Notes: a model not told the origin generated them from the letters alone. DNA of 51,772 nt from Perkinsus olseni (GCA_013115125.1 JABANN010000219.1:1-51772); one strand, 5' to 3'; counted from the first letter of the stretch, positions 10,051-21,418 are shown. Program-made: numbers and translations.

Positions 10051-13000
10051 ATGACAGCGATGACGTCGACGGCTCCCTCGGAATGTGTGATTCCACGATT
10101 TTATATTGTTGAAACGCCTCAAGAACAGCTAGTAAGAGTGCGATGGCTCCCGATTGAAGATTGTCGCGTCGATGCTCGAGCGAGGGAGGGTATATTCGAC
10201 GATTTCCTAGTTCGCGAGAGGAACGCCTTTTGTCATGTTGATCTTGAAATTTGTTTGTTGCCAGCTGAGGCAAGAAGAGACCTATCGATGCGCTCAGGGA
10301 GCTGCGGAGAAAGTGCCAACACGAGACGATTTGGTGAGATATGGAATTCTTAGCCGATGACCTCCATCGCTACCGTCGCCACCCGGTAGCGGCTAGCATT
10401 GTACTTTCCTGTCCTTATACATGTCAGTCTCTGTTGGCTTGCGAATGAGTCCGAGAAATTCGCCGTTTTGAAGGTAACGCTGATGCTGATTGTTAAGGAG
10501 GTGGGATCGATCGAGAGCACTCCTCATGGTTCTTGGGCAACCGACCTGGTACTCACCTATGACGACTACCGGAAGGTCGTTGATGATGAGAGATTATCGT
10601 AAGCTCGTCAGCGTATGACATGCGATGGGAAGTGATCCGCGGATGGTCTGTAACTTGCACTCGAGTCAGTCACTCCTTCGAGCAACTAGCGTGGGACCAG
10701 TATGGCCGCTCCAGTCGGCCTTCAGGCTGAAGGCCATATTTGCCTTTTATCCGGTTAGGCTTGTTGTATTGCGCCATCGTGAGGGCTAGGTTTTTAGGGG
10801 GCTTTCTCTTGTTTGTCTCAGAGAGCGAGTACGACACCTGTTGACTCCGGTCGTGTTCCTCCAATTACCGCAGAGTGAGGCTGGAGAGGGAACGGTCTCT
10901 GGAATGCGACTGTAGGTGAAGCGGTCTTTTGTATCTCTCCCAGCGGCAGATTCGTTTGCTATTCGTGTCGCTATCGTCTAGTGGTTAGGACGTCACGTTG
11001 TGGCCGTGACAACCCCGGTTCAAATCCGGGTAGCGACTATTGCATAGAGCCTTCATCGGGCGTGCATGCCTCATGGATTCGCTGAAATACATGCCACCGT
11101 ACCCTTCAGATTAGCGTACGCCTGTAGGATGGCCAATCTGCACAATATTCTAACGTCTCTGCATCGCCACGACGTCGATGGGAGGGGTTACCTCACTGGC
11201 GACGCGTTGGAGGACTGGCTTTTCGAGATCTCCAAGCACTTGGTAGGAACCCCTTGATTCTAGTGTCGGTAGACCTGCTAGTTTCGGGTCGAGGAATTTC
11301 CATTAGTCGGCGGCTACCCGCTTTGTTCTCCAACGTATAATTGGTCATCGGAAGTCGGGGTGTTTCCGTCGGTTTTCACTGCTAGTAGCTGCGGTGTGTT
11401 AATTTTGCGGTAGAGTACATGAATGTGACTCATTTGTCTACCTAAGGCATTCCCCTTCGATCAGCCCCAAGTTCGCAAGACACCAGAACAGTTCCTACCG
11501 CTCTGGGTTTTCACGGCAGCTCACACCATAGGATTCCTCCTGGGTGGCGGTTCGGCTGCTAGTTGCAGAGATGGCCCCAGGATCTGTGAGGCCCGACCTC
11601 TCTAGAGGAAGCTCGGCACATGTTCGGTGCGATTTCTATCAGCCATAGAACGAATCCTCTCCGAGAAGGGTATAGAGCATGTCATCGATCCGCTAATGTC
11701 GCTACGCCGAGTGTACGTCGAAGATATGACGAACAATCTCTTCTCCCGCTTTCGTAAGTCTATACCGTTCCATTCTTTCCTGGAGCTTTCGTTCTTGCTT
11801 CTTTCTATCCGAGACCTCTAGTGAGCGCTTCATTCTGATAGTCTGCTTCAGGTAGCATATCATATTACGACTCCTTTTTCGTCTTCGGGACGGCGCCAGT
11901 CGATACAGTTGTCGCTAATGGCCAAGCATCTCTCAACATTTTCAACCGTGGTTACATGAATCCCTTATTCACCTCCAGGCTAGTGAAGCGGTATAATCCG
12001 GTGCAACGTATAATGGACTACAGTACGTCGTCGGCCTGCTGTCTAGCCCTGATCAACTGCGGCCCGCCGCTGGACCTCTCAGGAACGTTTCTCGATTTCT
12101 GCATAGCCTGGGAGAACCGCGATACACCCCAAGGGGCGAAGTACTTCTGGCGAATTTTGGACTGGCGAGGTCGTGGATGGATCGATAGAGATGATCTGTC
12201 GGAGCTCGCTCAAGCCATTCTCAATGTTGTCGGTGGGTTAGCTAACTTCATAACCTAGTGTGTTTGGATTGGGCTTGAGGATGCGCCTGTATCAGACTCT
12301 ATGCCGGGAATTTGCGGACCAAACGGGCCGCCGCCGGTGGAAACACTCGTCTCCGAGATCTACGACCTGCTGGTTGTGGCAGACGACGAATCAAATCCAG
12401 ACGGCCGTGAGTTCCTTGTCTCTTCTGTGTTCAGCTGATCCCAGAGTTATGGTGTTGGTTCGACACTCAGGCATCGCACTGCCGCATGTTCTGAAGCACA
12501 CGAGAGCATTTGGAACGGTGGTCGGATTCCTAGCCAACACAGATGCTTTTATCGAGTAAGATATTCTCCTGTGTGTCTCACGGGCCGTGAGTCACGGCGG
12601 GTGAACCTCCAGATACGAGGCTCGGGAAGAAATTGTTCACGAGAAGTTCTCGGCGAAACAAGAGAAGGAGAAGAAGGACAAACAATATCAACAAAAGCTT
12701 GCTTTCATCGAGGTTGGTATATCGCCGCGGGACAGACACTGTAAAGTTTGGTAAAGTTTCATGCTAAGCGCGGGAGGTCACTCTGTCCGACAGAGTGACC
12801 TCCCGCGCTTAGCATGAAGCTTTAGTGATGAAGCAATGCCTTACAGTAAGGACCTTACTAGTCACTCGTCTTCATCTCTCAGTACCATAGTACGGTAGAC
12901 CACCGACTTCAGCAATGCCTGGATGGGCTCTGGGGGAATCTCAATGCACACGAGAATGCCGTTACAGGGGGCGGCCAGGCTAGCCTCTCATTCGCTGCTT

Positions 13001-13308
13001 TCAGAGAGTGAGATGGCGGCGAATGATAGCCCTTGTCTCCTTCTATATCTGTGCCTTTCTCAGGTATCTGAACTATCACGAATCCGTGTATGCTGGTGTC
13101 TCGGTCGAGCCGGGATTGAATGCGTGAGCGAAAGCTTGACTCGGAGTCTATGCTCACTACCAACTTCAGATATTATGAGTGGGAAGAATCTGAAGCCCGG
13201 CAGAATGAGCACTACAGGCAGCTGAAGAAGCAGCAAGTCAACATGCAGTTGAAGGAAATCAGTGCATCACATGAGTCTGAGCTCGTGATCGACTACCGCG
13301 ACGACTAG
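10051..13308 (+). CDS. PP2A regulatory subunit B''-like EF-hand protein (PPP2R3C/G5PR type), multi-exon
   Basis: Exon fragments match the PPP2R3C family in order. They are VIPRFYIVETPQEQ near 10085 (compare TIPRFYYRLP); an EF-hand-like segment HDVDGRGYLTGDALE near 11173; DPLMSLRRVYVEDM near 11690; YYDSFFVFGTAPVDT near 11865; FLDFCIAWENRDTPQGAKYF then WRILDWRGRGWIDRDDL near 12086-12200; and HTRAFGTVVGFLANTDAFIE YEARE near 12500-12640. C-terminal charged exons end with the stop at 13306-13308. At least nine exons are needed; most junctions have GT-AG. This family supplies the targeting and Ca-binding subunit of protein phosphatase 2A in the cytosol or nucleus. The C-terminal Glu/Lys/Gln-rich extension after YEARE goes beyond the human protein. 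The exact start and some exons between 10.15 and 11.1 kb are unresolved. Confidence 0.72.
10967..11037 (+). tRNA. tRNA-His (GTG)
   Basis: A complete cloverleaf. The acceptor TCGCTAT pairs with GTAGCGA. There is a D-arm with A-box TAGTGGTTAGG and an anticodon arm TCACG-TTGTGGC-CGTGA with anticodon GTG. The T-arm is CCCGG-TTCAAAT-CCGGG. There is no intron. The genome itself carries G at position -1 (10967) and C at the discriminator position (11037), giving an eighth acceptor pair. It lies on the sense strand between exons of the PP2A-subunit gene, so it seems to be intronic. Confidence 0.92.
12752..12824. repeat. 73-nt near-perfect palindrome inside an intron
   Basis: Arms of 36 bp (12752-12787 and 12789-12824) pair completely except one G-T, with a single-base centre at 12788. 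The core is CGCGGGAGGTCACTCTGTC and its complement. It lies between the PP2A-subunit exon ending near 12712 and the next exon starting near 12911. It could be a foldback element, a hairpin RNA precursor or an introner-like insertion. Confidence 0.9.
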
Positions 13309-14875
13309 TGCCCTAAGCCATCCGACCAGATGTGTGATGCTTGTGGATGGAGTGAGAAATGGATGCGTTGTCATGATGTTCTCCTGTACAGTGCGGTTGC
13401 TATATTCTTCGTACAATTGTGATCTATTATCATGTTTGAAGCTCGACGAGCGAACTGCATGAAATTTCGTAGGAGCAGCATCGCACGAACAGTCGCCATA
13501 GCATCGGTACCCCGATCAAAGGCCATCCGACCAATTAACTTTCTGAGAATACTTTTTACACAAGAGTATTGGGCTCCTCGCAGTGCTCCTAATACTCGTT
13601 CTGTAGAACACTTCGATATTCGAAGTTTCGAACAGATTCGAAGTTCGAATCTGTAGCTCGGAAAACGATGTAAAAGTTTGTTGTCCTTTGTAGTTTCGTT
13701 GTAAAAGTCTCAAGGAGCTCTTCATTCCCTAATAGCCTACACCAGTGCAATTCAACTTGAATCATTCATGTACCCAATCTTCCATTATCACTATATTAAC
13801 GAGTTGTGTGGAGAAGGTCCGTTACGAGCGGGGATGTAAAACACGCATATCATATCCTGGGCCAGGAGGGCTATCGTTGCCTGTTAGTTCGTAGAGTAAC
13901 ACCAATCACTGTGCGAGAGTTCAAGTATCATTGGCAGTAAAAGGAGTTTCTTGTTGAGAAATGAGTGATACTGGCAGTTCGCAGTGAGGGATGTATTGGA
14001 AATGATAAGGTGAGAAGGCAGATGACAAAGAACTCTCAACTCAACATTGGAAAGTGATCAAACTGGAATTCTTCGAGAATCATTTCGGATAATGTGATAC
14101 GTTCTCCGAGAATGTAATACGTTCAATGTATATTTCGAAGTTCGCCGCTCATCAGCCTTTTCTGAGGAGGCGATTCATCGTACTGCTCACGCTTGGTTCC
14201 CGAGTCCGCACACGTGTTGCTAGTTGGTTCTCGCCTGAGGCGATTTGCCTTTGCCAACGTTCCAGCCGTACACTAAACTGTATAATATATTGAAGCATGG
14301 TAGCTGAATTCTGGCCATCCGGCGCTGCAGCCACAAAAGTCCAGTCTCGTCTCGAAAGGGTTCGGTGCACCCTAGGACATTTGGGAAAAGCTCAGCGGCT
14401 CAGCCGCTGCGGCTGGACTTCTCTGCCAACCACGCATTCGCTCTGACCGAGTGGGCGGCAATCAGGAACCGATCAGTGGTCAGCAGTCATGAGAATGAGT
14501 CATTCTCGATGTTCCCACAAATAGTAGTAGCGCTCCACTGAGTGGTATGGCTCTACTAGAGTCCACGGTCTATGATCTGACCACGGTGGCCGTCAGGAAC
14601 CAATGCAATGGAATTCATAGGTGAGGGCCTCGCCGTGAGGTAATCTCACTGAGATGCATCGTTCAGCAGTGCAAACCTAGGAGTGCCTCTCACGGCTCCG
14701 ATGGGAATTTCGGAGTGCGAAATGCGGGATTTCAAATCCTTCAAGGACCTGCGAGAGAGCCCAAAGTTGGAACTGTTCGTTAGAGTGTTCAGCTGCAGGA
14801 CTTACACTCGTGTTCGACGGACACGACTTCCCTCTGACCGCGGGCGGCGTTTCTGAGACTCTAGTAAAGTCTGCT

Positions 14876-14902
14876 CCAATAGTAAAGTCACTTTGCTATT
14901 GG
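14876..14902. repeat. 27-nt palindrome, single-base centre
   Basis: CCAATAGTAAAGT pairs with ACTTTGCTATTGG around a single C at 14889, with one G-T pair. Confidence 0.8.
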
Positions 14903-15332
14903 ATCACTGGGGAGGCGAGGTGAGTAACTTACACTGTCACACTGTGCGTCTCGTTACCTGCCCGGCACAGCACACGACTTGTGTAATGCAAGTGTGTGCT
15001 CTGCCCGGCGTCAAGATTAACATCCTGCTTCGGTTCCTTTCTGAGAGCGAGATTGATAGATGATATTTATTTAGCATTACTAGGTAGAGTCTGCATTGTA
15101 AGCTAAGGATCGGTTGGTTCGGAAGCAACTGTGGCCTTATCTCATGTCTGAAAAGTCCGTCCCTCAGTCTGAGGGCCTCAGAGGGACTCCCCCTCTGCCA
15201 GAGGGCCTCTGGCCTCCGGCTGCCGGATCGCGGCAACGCCGCGGCGGCATACTCTTCGAATCGCGTGATCATTCATGAACTCGCGTACTATGTTACCTAC
15301 GATGAATTCCTTCTTGGGATTACTGCCGCATC

Positions 15333-15355
15333 GACAGTGTCAAGTTGACACTGTC
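15333..15355. repeat. 23-nt perfect palindrome, single-base centre
   Basis: GACAGTGTCAA and TTGACACTGTC flank a single G at 15344; all 11 pairs match. Confidence 0.85.
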
Positions 15356-15546
15356 AACTCATTCCGCGAGCAGCTTCTCCAGAGCATGTCTCGACTGAAT
15401 TGGTGCGGATAGGGTCAGGGAGAGAAGGAGGCTCCACGAGTAGGAGTCTCGCTGCTTCACGCCCGAGCAGCGTCCCTCATCGTATGTTGCGTTGTTAAAG
15501 TGAGCACTTAATCCTCGAGCATCATATAAGGGAGAGAGGGGACATG

Positions 15547-15574
15547 AAACTGGTGACCGTAAACTGGTGACCGT
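15547..15574 (+). repeat. 14-bp tandem direct duplication
   Basis: AAACTGGTGACCGT occurs twice back to back with no mismatch. Confidence 0.85.
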
Positions 15575-16961
15575 ATCTTCTGCTCCCGGCGGCGATCAAT
15601 CGGCGGGGGAGGTTCCTACTATGTCGCAAATGCTCCAGATAGTTGAGTGACTCAACTTGAGTCTATCAAGTTACTGAATAAGAGGTGGTATGAGGGGTAT
15701 TAAGGTGACCGTAGTGCAATTTGGTTCATCTCACAACTCAGCAACGAGGCTCGTTTTCTCCAGCTTGATAGTGAGGAATGCCATACAAGGCTCCGAAATT
15801 CAGAGTCCGAATGATGGGCGGTGGCGAAGAACAAAAAGACCTATCTTTCCGTCTCGAATCAGGCCTGGGACTCATTTTCTGCTTTGTTGTGTTGGTCATT
15901 CTCTTAGAGAAGGCCGCACGTAGTTCGGAAGGTGGCAGGAGGAGTGGCGAGGTGCTACTGACAGTCGCCTACATCTGCACTCACCTACTTCTACAAGATC
16001 GGCGAGTTTTTAGCAAGCACTCCTGTTGGTTGAGGTGTTTGAATTGCTCGTGGCACGGTAGTACTGTAGCAGCACTGTTGCGACGCACGTGTTAGAAATG
16101 AATAGTAGGATATTTCTTAAGGCTGACCACTTGACAGCTGGGGTCTTAGCAGCGCAACTTATTGGAGCAAGCCGGAAACGAAGATAAACAAGGTAATATC
16201 AATTGGGAGGGAATAGCCAACATCAGGCAACTGCTGTTACTCAGAACAGCAAGCTGATAATGCTCATCCTGCGGCGGTTATACAAGAGGCAGTCCACGGT
16301 TTTGCGAGGTTTGCGGAGCCGCGCGGCCGGCGGTGGTTGACAGGCACGCAGCCGACGGACCGTCGGCAACGGTGATAAGAGCTCAACGCGCTTAAGCTTG
16401 AGCCCAGGTGCTGGGCGAAGCCGAGCTCGTTGATGCTCACTTTCATGTTTTCTCCGCGTAGGCCACGAGTTGAGGTATGTACTCTCACAGGTCATGCCAT
16501 AGTTGTACCTCATGCCGAGGGCCTATCCCCGTCATGGAATCCATGACATGGATGGTCCGTGATGGACCTGGTCCACTGGACCATTGACCCATGGTGAGGA
16601 TCGTGACATTCTTGGCAAATTACGGCCCAGAAAACATGCGGCATGTTACATGCCCTGTTAATGACCGTTTGTATCTGATCAGCCAAAGGGTTGTGTTTGG
16701 AAAACACTGTGTGCGAAGTTCGTATTACTCTCTCACAGCTCCGAAAGGTATTCCGGAGTCCGAAGGCATTCTGTGAAGTATGACAGTCCATTGGACTCAG
16801 TCTAAATTACGATCCGTAGTTCGAGTTCGGGTCGAGAATGACCCGGACCTTTACTACGAGCTTACCTTTTTCCACCCGCAACCCGAAACCCCGTAATTTA
16901 CGGACTGGGGGGGGCAGTGACCCAAAACCCGAAGGGGGGGCAGTGTGAGAGGTGAAAGGTT

Positions 16962-17070
16962 TCCTTAGAAAAAAAACGCAATTCCCTCAGGGAGCGCCGA
17001 ATCTCCCTTAGAAAATCGCAGAGGGCGAGCGAAAACGTGTCCTTAGAATTCCTACACTCTCCTTAGAAAA
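16962..17070 (+). promoter_or_regulatory. Four repeats of (C/T)CCTTAGAAAA-type motif upstream of ABCG copy C
   Basis: The word CCTTAGAA with flanking T and A runs appears at about 16963, 17006, 17041 and 17061, 390-500 bases upstream of the ATG of copy C. I do not see the cluster upstream of copies A or B. It may be a regulatory site array or the relic of a short tandem repeat; the sequence alone does not decide. Confidence 0.4.
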
Positions 17071-17461
17071 ATGATATAGATCTGAAACGTTTACATGTGG
17101 GTCGTACGTCGCGTTTTCCGCCAAGCGCGCGCCACAGCAATCGATTATGCTCAGTAGCACTGGGTCAGTGACCCAGGGTCAGAATTTCTCGGCGTATTGA
17201 ACTACTGAGTACGTAAGGTCGGGCCGTCGGCCCGGGGCCGAGGCGAATCCTGCGTCTTGTAGTCGAGGTTTTCTCGGGAAAAAGCGTCGGGGTTGGGGCG
17301 AAATCGGCGGTCAAGTTGTGTTTCGGAATGGACTGGGTTCCACAGCATGAAGTGAGCGGTGCCAACTCGGAATTCACTGATTCTTCAATCAGTTAACACT
17401 ACTCCATTTCGTTCTACTCCTTTATAATATATCATTGTCCAAATATACCTATTATTCTAGC

Positions 17462-20281
17462 ATGTCGAACGGCGGTTACTGCCCCATTGGTGGTAAATGC
17501 AACAATCCAGAATACTGTGCCGAAGGCTCGATCTTCGAACAGGCCAATCAAGCGGGAGTATGCCGAAGCTGCGGGCTGGACGTGGTTAAAGCAGGGTACT
17601 ACTGTGCTAACGGGACGAGTTCAATCTGCCCACCGGGGTTTTTCTGTCCGATTGCGGGTACGTCCGGTCCTATCCCTTGTCCAGAGGGATATTTCTGCAA
17701 ACAAGGGTTTCAGGAGCCTGTGTCCTGCCCGTGGTTTTCCCAATGCCCGCGGGGAGCAACCAATCAGATTCCCACCTGGGGAGCGATCTTCATTATCGTT
17801 GTGATTGGTATTATCGTTGCAGCATTCAGTATCTGGCTTTGGTTATATAGACGCAATAAGGAGAAGAATGCCACTTCACAGGGCGCAGCGCATCAACGTA
17901 CAACAGAGATCTACAACAGTGTTGTCCAAGCCCTCACCGGCGTATATCTACAGTCTCAGAGGATGCAGGGGTTTACTAACGATATAAAGTATACTCCAGT
18001 GGACATCCGGTTTGAGCATTTGTCGATGACGCTCAAATGGGGCACCCGACGGCAGATCCTCCAGGATGTTACGGGTGAATTCCCAGCGGGTTCGCTATCA
18101 GCAGTGATGGGACCGTCTGGAGGTGGTAAGACAACCTTCATGAACGCCCTGTCGAATCGAGCACCATATGGGGATGTGACTGGAAAGGTTTGGGTCAACG
18201 GTTTCGAAGGAAACTTTGGAGAGTATCCGAAACAACTCGGCTTCGTACCGCAGGATGATATCATGTTTGACCGGCTCACTGTGTATCAAAATCTTTATTA
18301 CTCGGCTATGGTCCGGTTACCCGAAGATATGCCCCGGGAGAAGAAGTTGAAGATCATCGAGGATGTTATTCAAGTCTTGGATCTTGAGCAAGTTCGACAT
18401 ACCATCGTGGGGTCGCCTGGGAGGAGGGGAATATCCGGTGGTCAGAAGAAGCGTGTTAATATCGGTATCGAATTGGTGGCTTATCCCCGTGTATTATTCT
18501 TGGATGAGCCAACCTCTGGTTTGGATTCTGCTGCCAGTATGGCCGTTACTAAATGTTTGGCAAGAATGAGGACTTTGGGTATTACCGTTGTTTGTGTTAT
18601 CCATCAGCCACGCTACGCCATCTTCAGACAGTTCACTCATTGTCTACTACTCGGCAAGGGTGGCCGGACAGTTTATATCGGCAAGACCAGTCAAGCCGAG
18701 GACTACTTCGTCAGCCACGGCTTCCGCATACCCAGAGGGGAGAACGTTGCAGATTGGTTCATCGACATTATCTCTGGTGGGGTTGATCATCATTTACCCG
18801 ATGGTTCAGTCGATAGGGACTTTAAGAAAGAAGATCTATTCGAGTACTGGACGGATTATCAGGCGCAGCAGGCTGAAAACCCCCAGGACGCCCGGCCTGT
18901 GCCTAGCTTCTCACGAACGGTGTCTGTTCGGTCGCTTGGCGCAACCAACTCGGAGAACAGCGGGATTTTCCAAAGTCAAGATGAACTGAGGAACAGGCTC
19001 TGTGAGCTGTTGGATGCCGAACCGGATGAGGATCTGACCCCGCAGCAGATATATCGTTTGGCGAGGCTGTTTGAAATCGAGTGTGACCTATCAGAGGCAC
19101 GCGAGCTCTACAGGGTGTTGAAAGCTGAGCAAGGCGAGGTTACCTGTGAGAGCTTCGCTGCTATGATACATGGAGGTGCCACAGAGCAAGTGCATCTTGA
19201 AAGCAGACAGGTTCTACCCGATCTCAGTCGGTTAAAAGATCGGCAGATCGCTACCGTTGGCCAACAGTTGGGACATTTCCTATCCCGGAATGTGGCACTC
19301 ATCTCGCTCGGTCAGGTTTTTCTCGATCTTTGTCTAAACTTCTTGGCTGCTGTTATTATCGGTACGACTGTTCAGCGAACCAACGGCTATGATATGATGG
19401 CCAACAACAACATGATGGGTTTGATGTTCTTCGCCATTATGATTGGTTCGGGCTCATTACAAGTCTACGGCTTTGAGTTCCTCGCTTTCGAGCGAGACGC
19501 TTCTGCCGGTACTTCTGTTTTGGCCTATTGGGGCTCGAAGACGTTGTGCCACCTTCTCGATACTTTCCTATTCACTTTGATATTCACCGCCACTTGGGTG
19601 CTCATCATCCAAGCTAATTACAACGGCGCCTATGGTTACTGTATATTCTTTGTCTTTGCCTGGTGGGTCACAGGCTTTGGCCAGCTAATGACGGTGGTCT
19701 TCCCCTTTGCAATATCATTGTTGTTGGCTGTCATCGTGCCGGTGGAGTTTGTGACTATGTTTGGTGGTGTATCACCTCCCGTTACCTCTGATGGCTTCTT
19801 CCAGAAGGCTGCCACTTATTTTGGCTGCGGGTATTATGCGACGGAGCTCCTCACTATGGCGGAGTTCACTGCTTTACCTTCGAACATCTTGGATCTGGAT
19901 GATGTCGCGGAGACCGTTCACAACCTGAAATACGGCACTTCCTACTATGTTCTTCGTGACTTTTGTGTGCTCTTCGGCATGGGCCTTATATGGAGGTTGC
20001 TTACTCTGGCCTGGCTTCAAATAATAGTTAAGTATCGTAGAGATGGTCTTGATTCGATGGTGCCCTGGTTGGCTCGTTTGATTGACTATTTCAACGGTAA
20101 ATTTAACCCCGTTGTGAAGGACGCCCGAAGCCATGATGGCAAAGAGATAGAAGAAGAGAAGTCATCATCTGGGAATGATCTGACGTCGAGTTTATCGAGT
20201 GATAGCTCGGATAGTCAGTCAGACACCACGGAAGCAAGTACTGCCCAGCCGGGAACCGAGCGTATATCCTACGCCGTTTGA
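17462..20281 (+). CDS. ABCG-family half-transporter, copy C
   Basis: An intronless frame of 939 residues from the Met at 17462 (an in-frame Met at 17435 would add nine). The layout is as in copy B: cysteine-rich N-terminal domain, one membrane segment with FIIVVIGIIVAA, ATPase domain with GPSGGGKTT, GISGGQKKR, LFLDEPTSGLDS and CVIHQPR, a linker with an LFEIECDLSEA-type stretch, a six-helix membrane domain, and an acidic/serine tail ending YAV. The start is preceded by TTCTAGC, an AG acceptor directly before the ATG. Copies B and C differ by scattered, mostly synonymous changes, with larger differences in the linker and tail. It is therefore a paralogue from a fairly recent duplication, now separated from B by 9.4 kb. 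Confidence 0.93.
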   Translation: MSNGGYCPIGGKCNNPEYCAEGSIFEQANQAGVCRSCGLDVVKAGYYCANGTSSICPPGFFCPIAGTSGPIPCPEGYFCKQGFQEPVSCPWFSQCPRGATNQIPTWGAIFIIVVIGIIVAAFSIWLWLYRRNKEKNATSQGAAHQRTTEIYNSVVQALTGVYLQSQRMQGFTNDIKYTPVDIRFEHLSMTLKWGTRRQILQDVTGEFPAGSLSAVMGPSGGGKTTFMNALSNRAPYGDVTGKVWVNGFEGNFGEYPKQLGFVPQDDIMFDRLTVYQNLYYSAMVRLPEDMPREKKLKIIEDVIQVLDLEQVRHTIVGSPGRRGISGGQKKRVNIGIELVAYPRVLFLDEPTSGLDSAASMAVTKCLARMRTLGITVVCVIHQPRYAIFRQFTHCLLLGKGGRTVYIGKTSQAEDYFVSHGFRIPRGENVADWFIDIISGGVDHHLPDGSVDRDFKKEDLFEYWTDYQAQQAENPQDARPVPSFSRTVSVRSLGATNSENSGIFQSQDELRNRLCELLDAEPDEDLTPQQIYRLARLFEIECDLSEARELYRVLKAEQGEVTCESFAAMIHGGATEQVHLESRQVLPDLSRLKDRQIATVGQQLGHFLSRNVALISLGQVFLDLCLNFLAAVIIGTTVQRTNGYDMMANNNMMGLMFFAIMIGSGSLQVYGFEFLAFERDASAGTSVLAYWGSKTLCHLLDTFLFTLIFTATWVLIIQANYNGAYGYCIFFVFAWWVTGFGQLMTVVFPFAISLLLAVIVPVEFVTMFGGVSPPVTSDGFFQKAATYFGCGYYATELLTMAEFTALPSNILDLDDVAETVHNLKYGTSYYVLRDFCVLFGMGLIWRLLTLAWLQIIVKYRRDGLDSMVPWLARLIDYFNGKFNPVVKDARSHDGKEIEEEKSSSGNDLTSSLSSDSSDSQSDTTEASTAQPGTERISYAV

Positions 20282-20688
20282 CCTCTATTACTACTATTAC
20301 GTACGGCCGTACAGACTTTCCGTACTAAGTCGAATTTATGCCCACCTCGTAACTGTTTCGCTCGAGATGTTTCTCGCTCTAATGCCTTCCACACTTTGCA
20401 GAATCTACCACTTTGCTCCGGAATCGCTATCTGGGTCCGGAGGGACAGCAGATGTATTTGATTATGTGTTGTAAATAGGTCATTGAGTAATGTGGTAGTA
20501 ATTGTATGCTTGCTGCTTGGAGTCGCGTTTAGTTGTGACACTTTTGTCGAGAACTGGGCACCGTGATGGATGAAAGGGAGATGTGTCTCCTCAGTAAGGC
20601 ACGATGGGTGCTCGGCCACGCTGAGGCCTGCTGAATCTGCAATGACGACTATTCCGCTGACCCTAAAGCTAACCAGGGAGCCGTTGGC
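20282..20688. other. 3' flank of ABCG copy C
   Basis: About 400 bases with no supported gene. It leads into degenerate tRNA-like copies starting near 20689. Confidence 0.35.
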
Positions 20689-21232
20689 GTAGATCCTCTG
20701 GCTGAGTGGTTAGGGCGGCTTTTTTGCAGGCTGTTGGCTCTCCTCGCGGGGGTTCCAACTCCTCAGGTGTCGTCATTAACAACGTTTAAGCAACGTTCAT
20801 GGGCGCCCGGGCGCGCCTTCCTGTGCTACCGTCTCACATATTCCGAGGGATCGGGTGGCTAGCCAGTGAATTATTACCGTGGGCTCTATGGCCATTCGGC
20901 CGAGACGGCGGTCTGTCAAGCCGTCTAGTTGTGCTCACGAGGGCTTGAGTCCTCCAGCTGTCGTCACGTTGCAGTGGGGCGCGGCATGGCTGCCGAGTGC
21001 TGGATTCGCCCTCCCCGGAGCCTTCTGTAGGTAGTCAAAAACCGTTGACATTGACCCTTTAGTCGAGTAGTTACGGCTGGCTAAGCCGTTGGGCTATGCC
21101 CGCGAGGCTTCGAATCCCTCAGGTGTCGTCATATGGCAGTGGGAAGCGGCAGCCTTTGTGAGGGCTGTGTAGCTTCTTGATGCTGGGTTCGAACCAGAGT
21201 TTCTCGTAGGTTGTCAGAAAAAAGTTGATATG

Positions 21233-21314
21233 GACACTTTGGCCGAGTGGTTAAGGCGGCGGCCTGCTAAGCCGTTGGGCCATTTCCGCGAGGGTTCGAA
21301 TCCCTCAGGTGTCG
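21233..21314 (+). tRNA. tRNA-Ser (GCT), copy 1
   Basis: Acceptor GACACTT/AGGTGTC, D-arm with GCCGAGTGGTTAAGGC, anticodon arm GCGGC-CTGCTAA-GCCGT (anticodon GCT, reading AGC/AGT), T-arm GAGGG-TTCGAAT-CCCTC. The long variable arm marks a type II tRNA, but its stem is weaker than in the next copy. A run of seven T about 30 nt downstream can serve as the Pol III terminator. Confidence 0.85.
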
Positions 21315-21418
21315 TCGTATGTCAGTAGGAAACGACAGCTTTTTTTGAGGGCTGTGTAGCTACTTGATGCAGGGTTCGAACCGGAGTTTCTGGTAGGTCG
21401 TCAAAAACAGTTGATATG

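Larger units (their letters stand above)
13309..17461. other. About 4.1 kb with no supported gene
   Basis: Between the PP2A-subunit stop and ABCG copy C. Frames of 60-110 residues occur on both strands but none shows a family motif or plausible exon joins. The region contains short palindromes (14876-14902, 15333-15355, 17152-17168), a 14-bp direct duplication (15547-15574) and a cluster of CCTTAGAAAA motifs near its 3' end. Confidence 0.4.

Noticed and set aside
15690-16095. Overlapping + frames with a hydrophobic stretch (LIFCFVVLVILLE)
   Set aside because: No splice context, no family similarity and low-complexity surroundings; not enough to call a gene.
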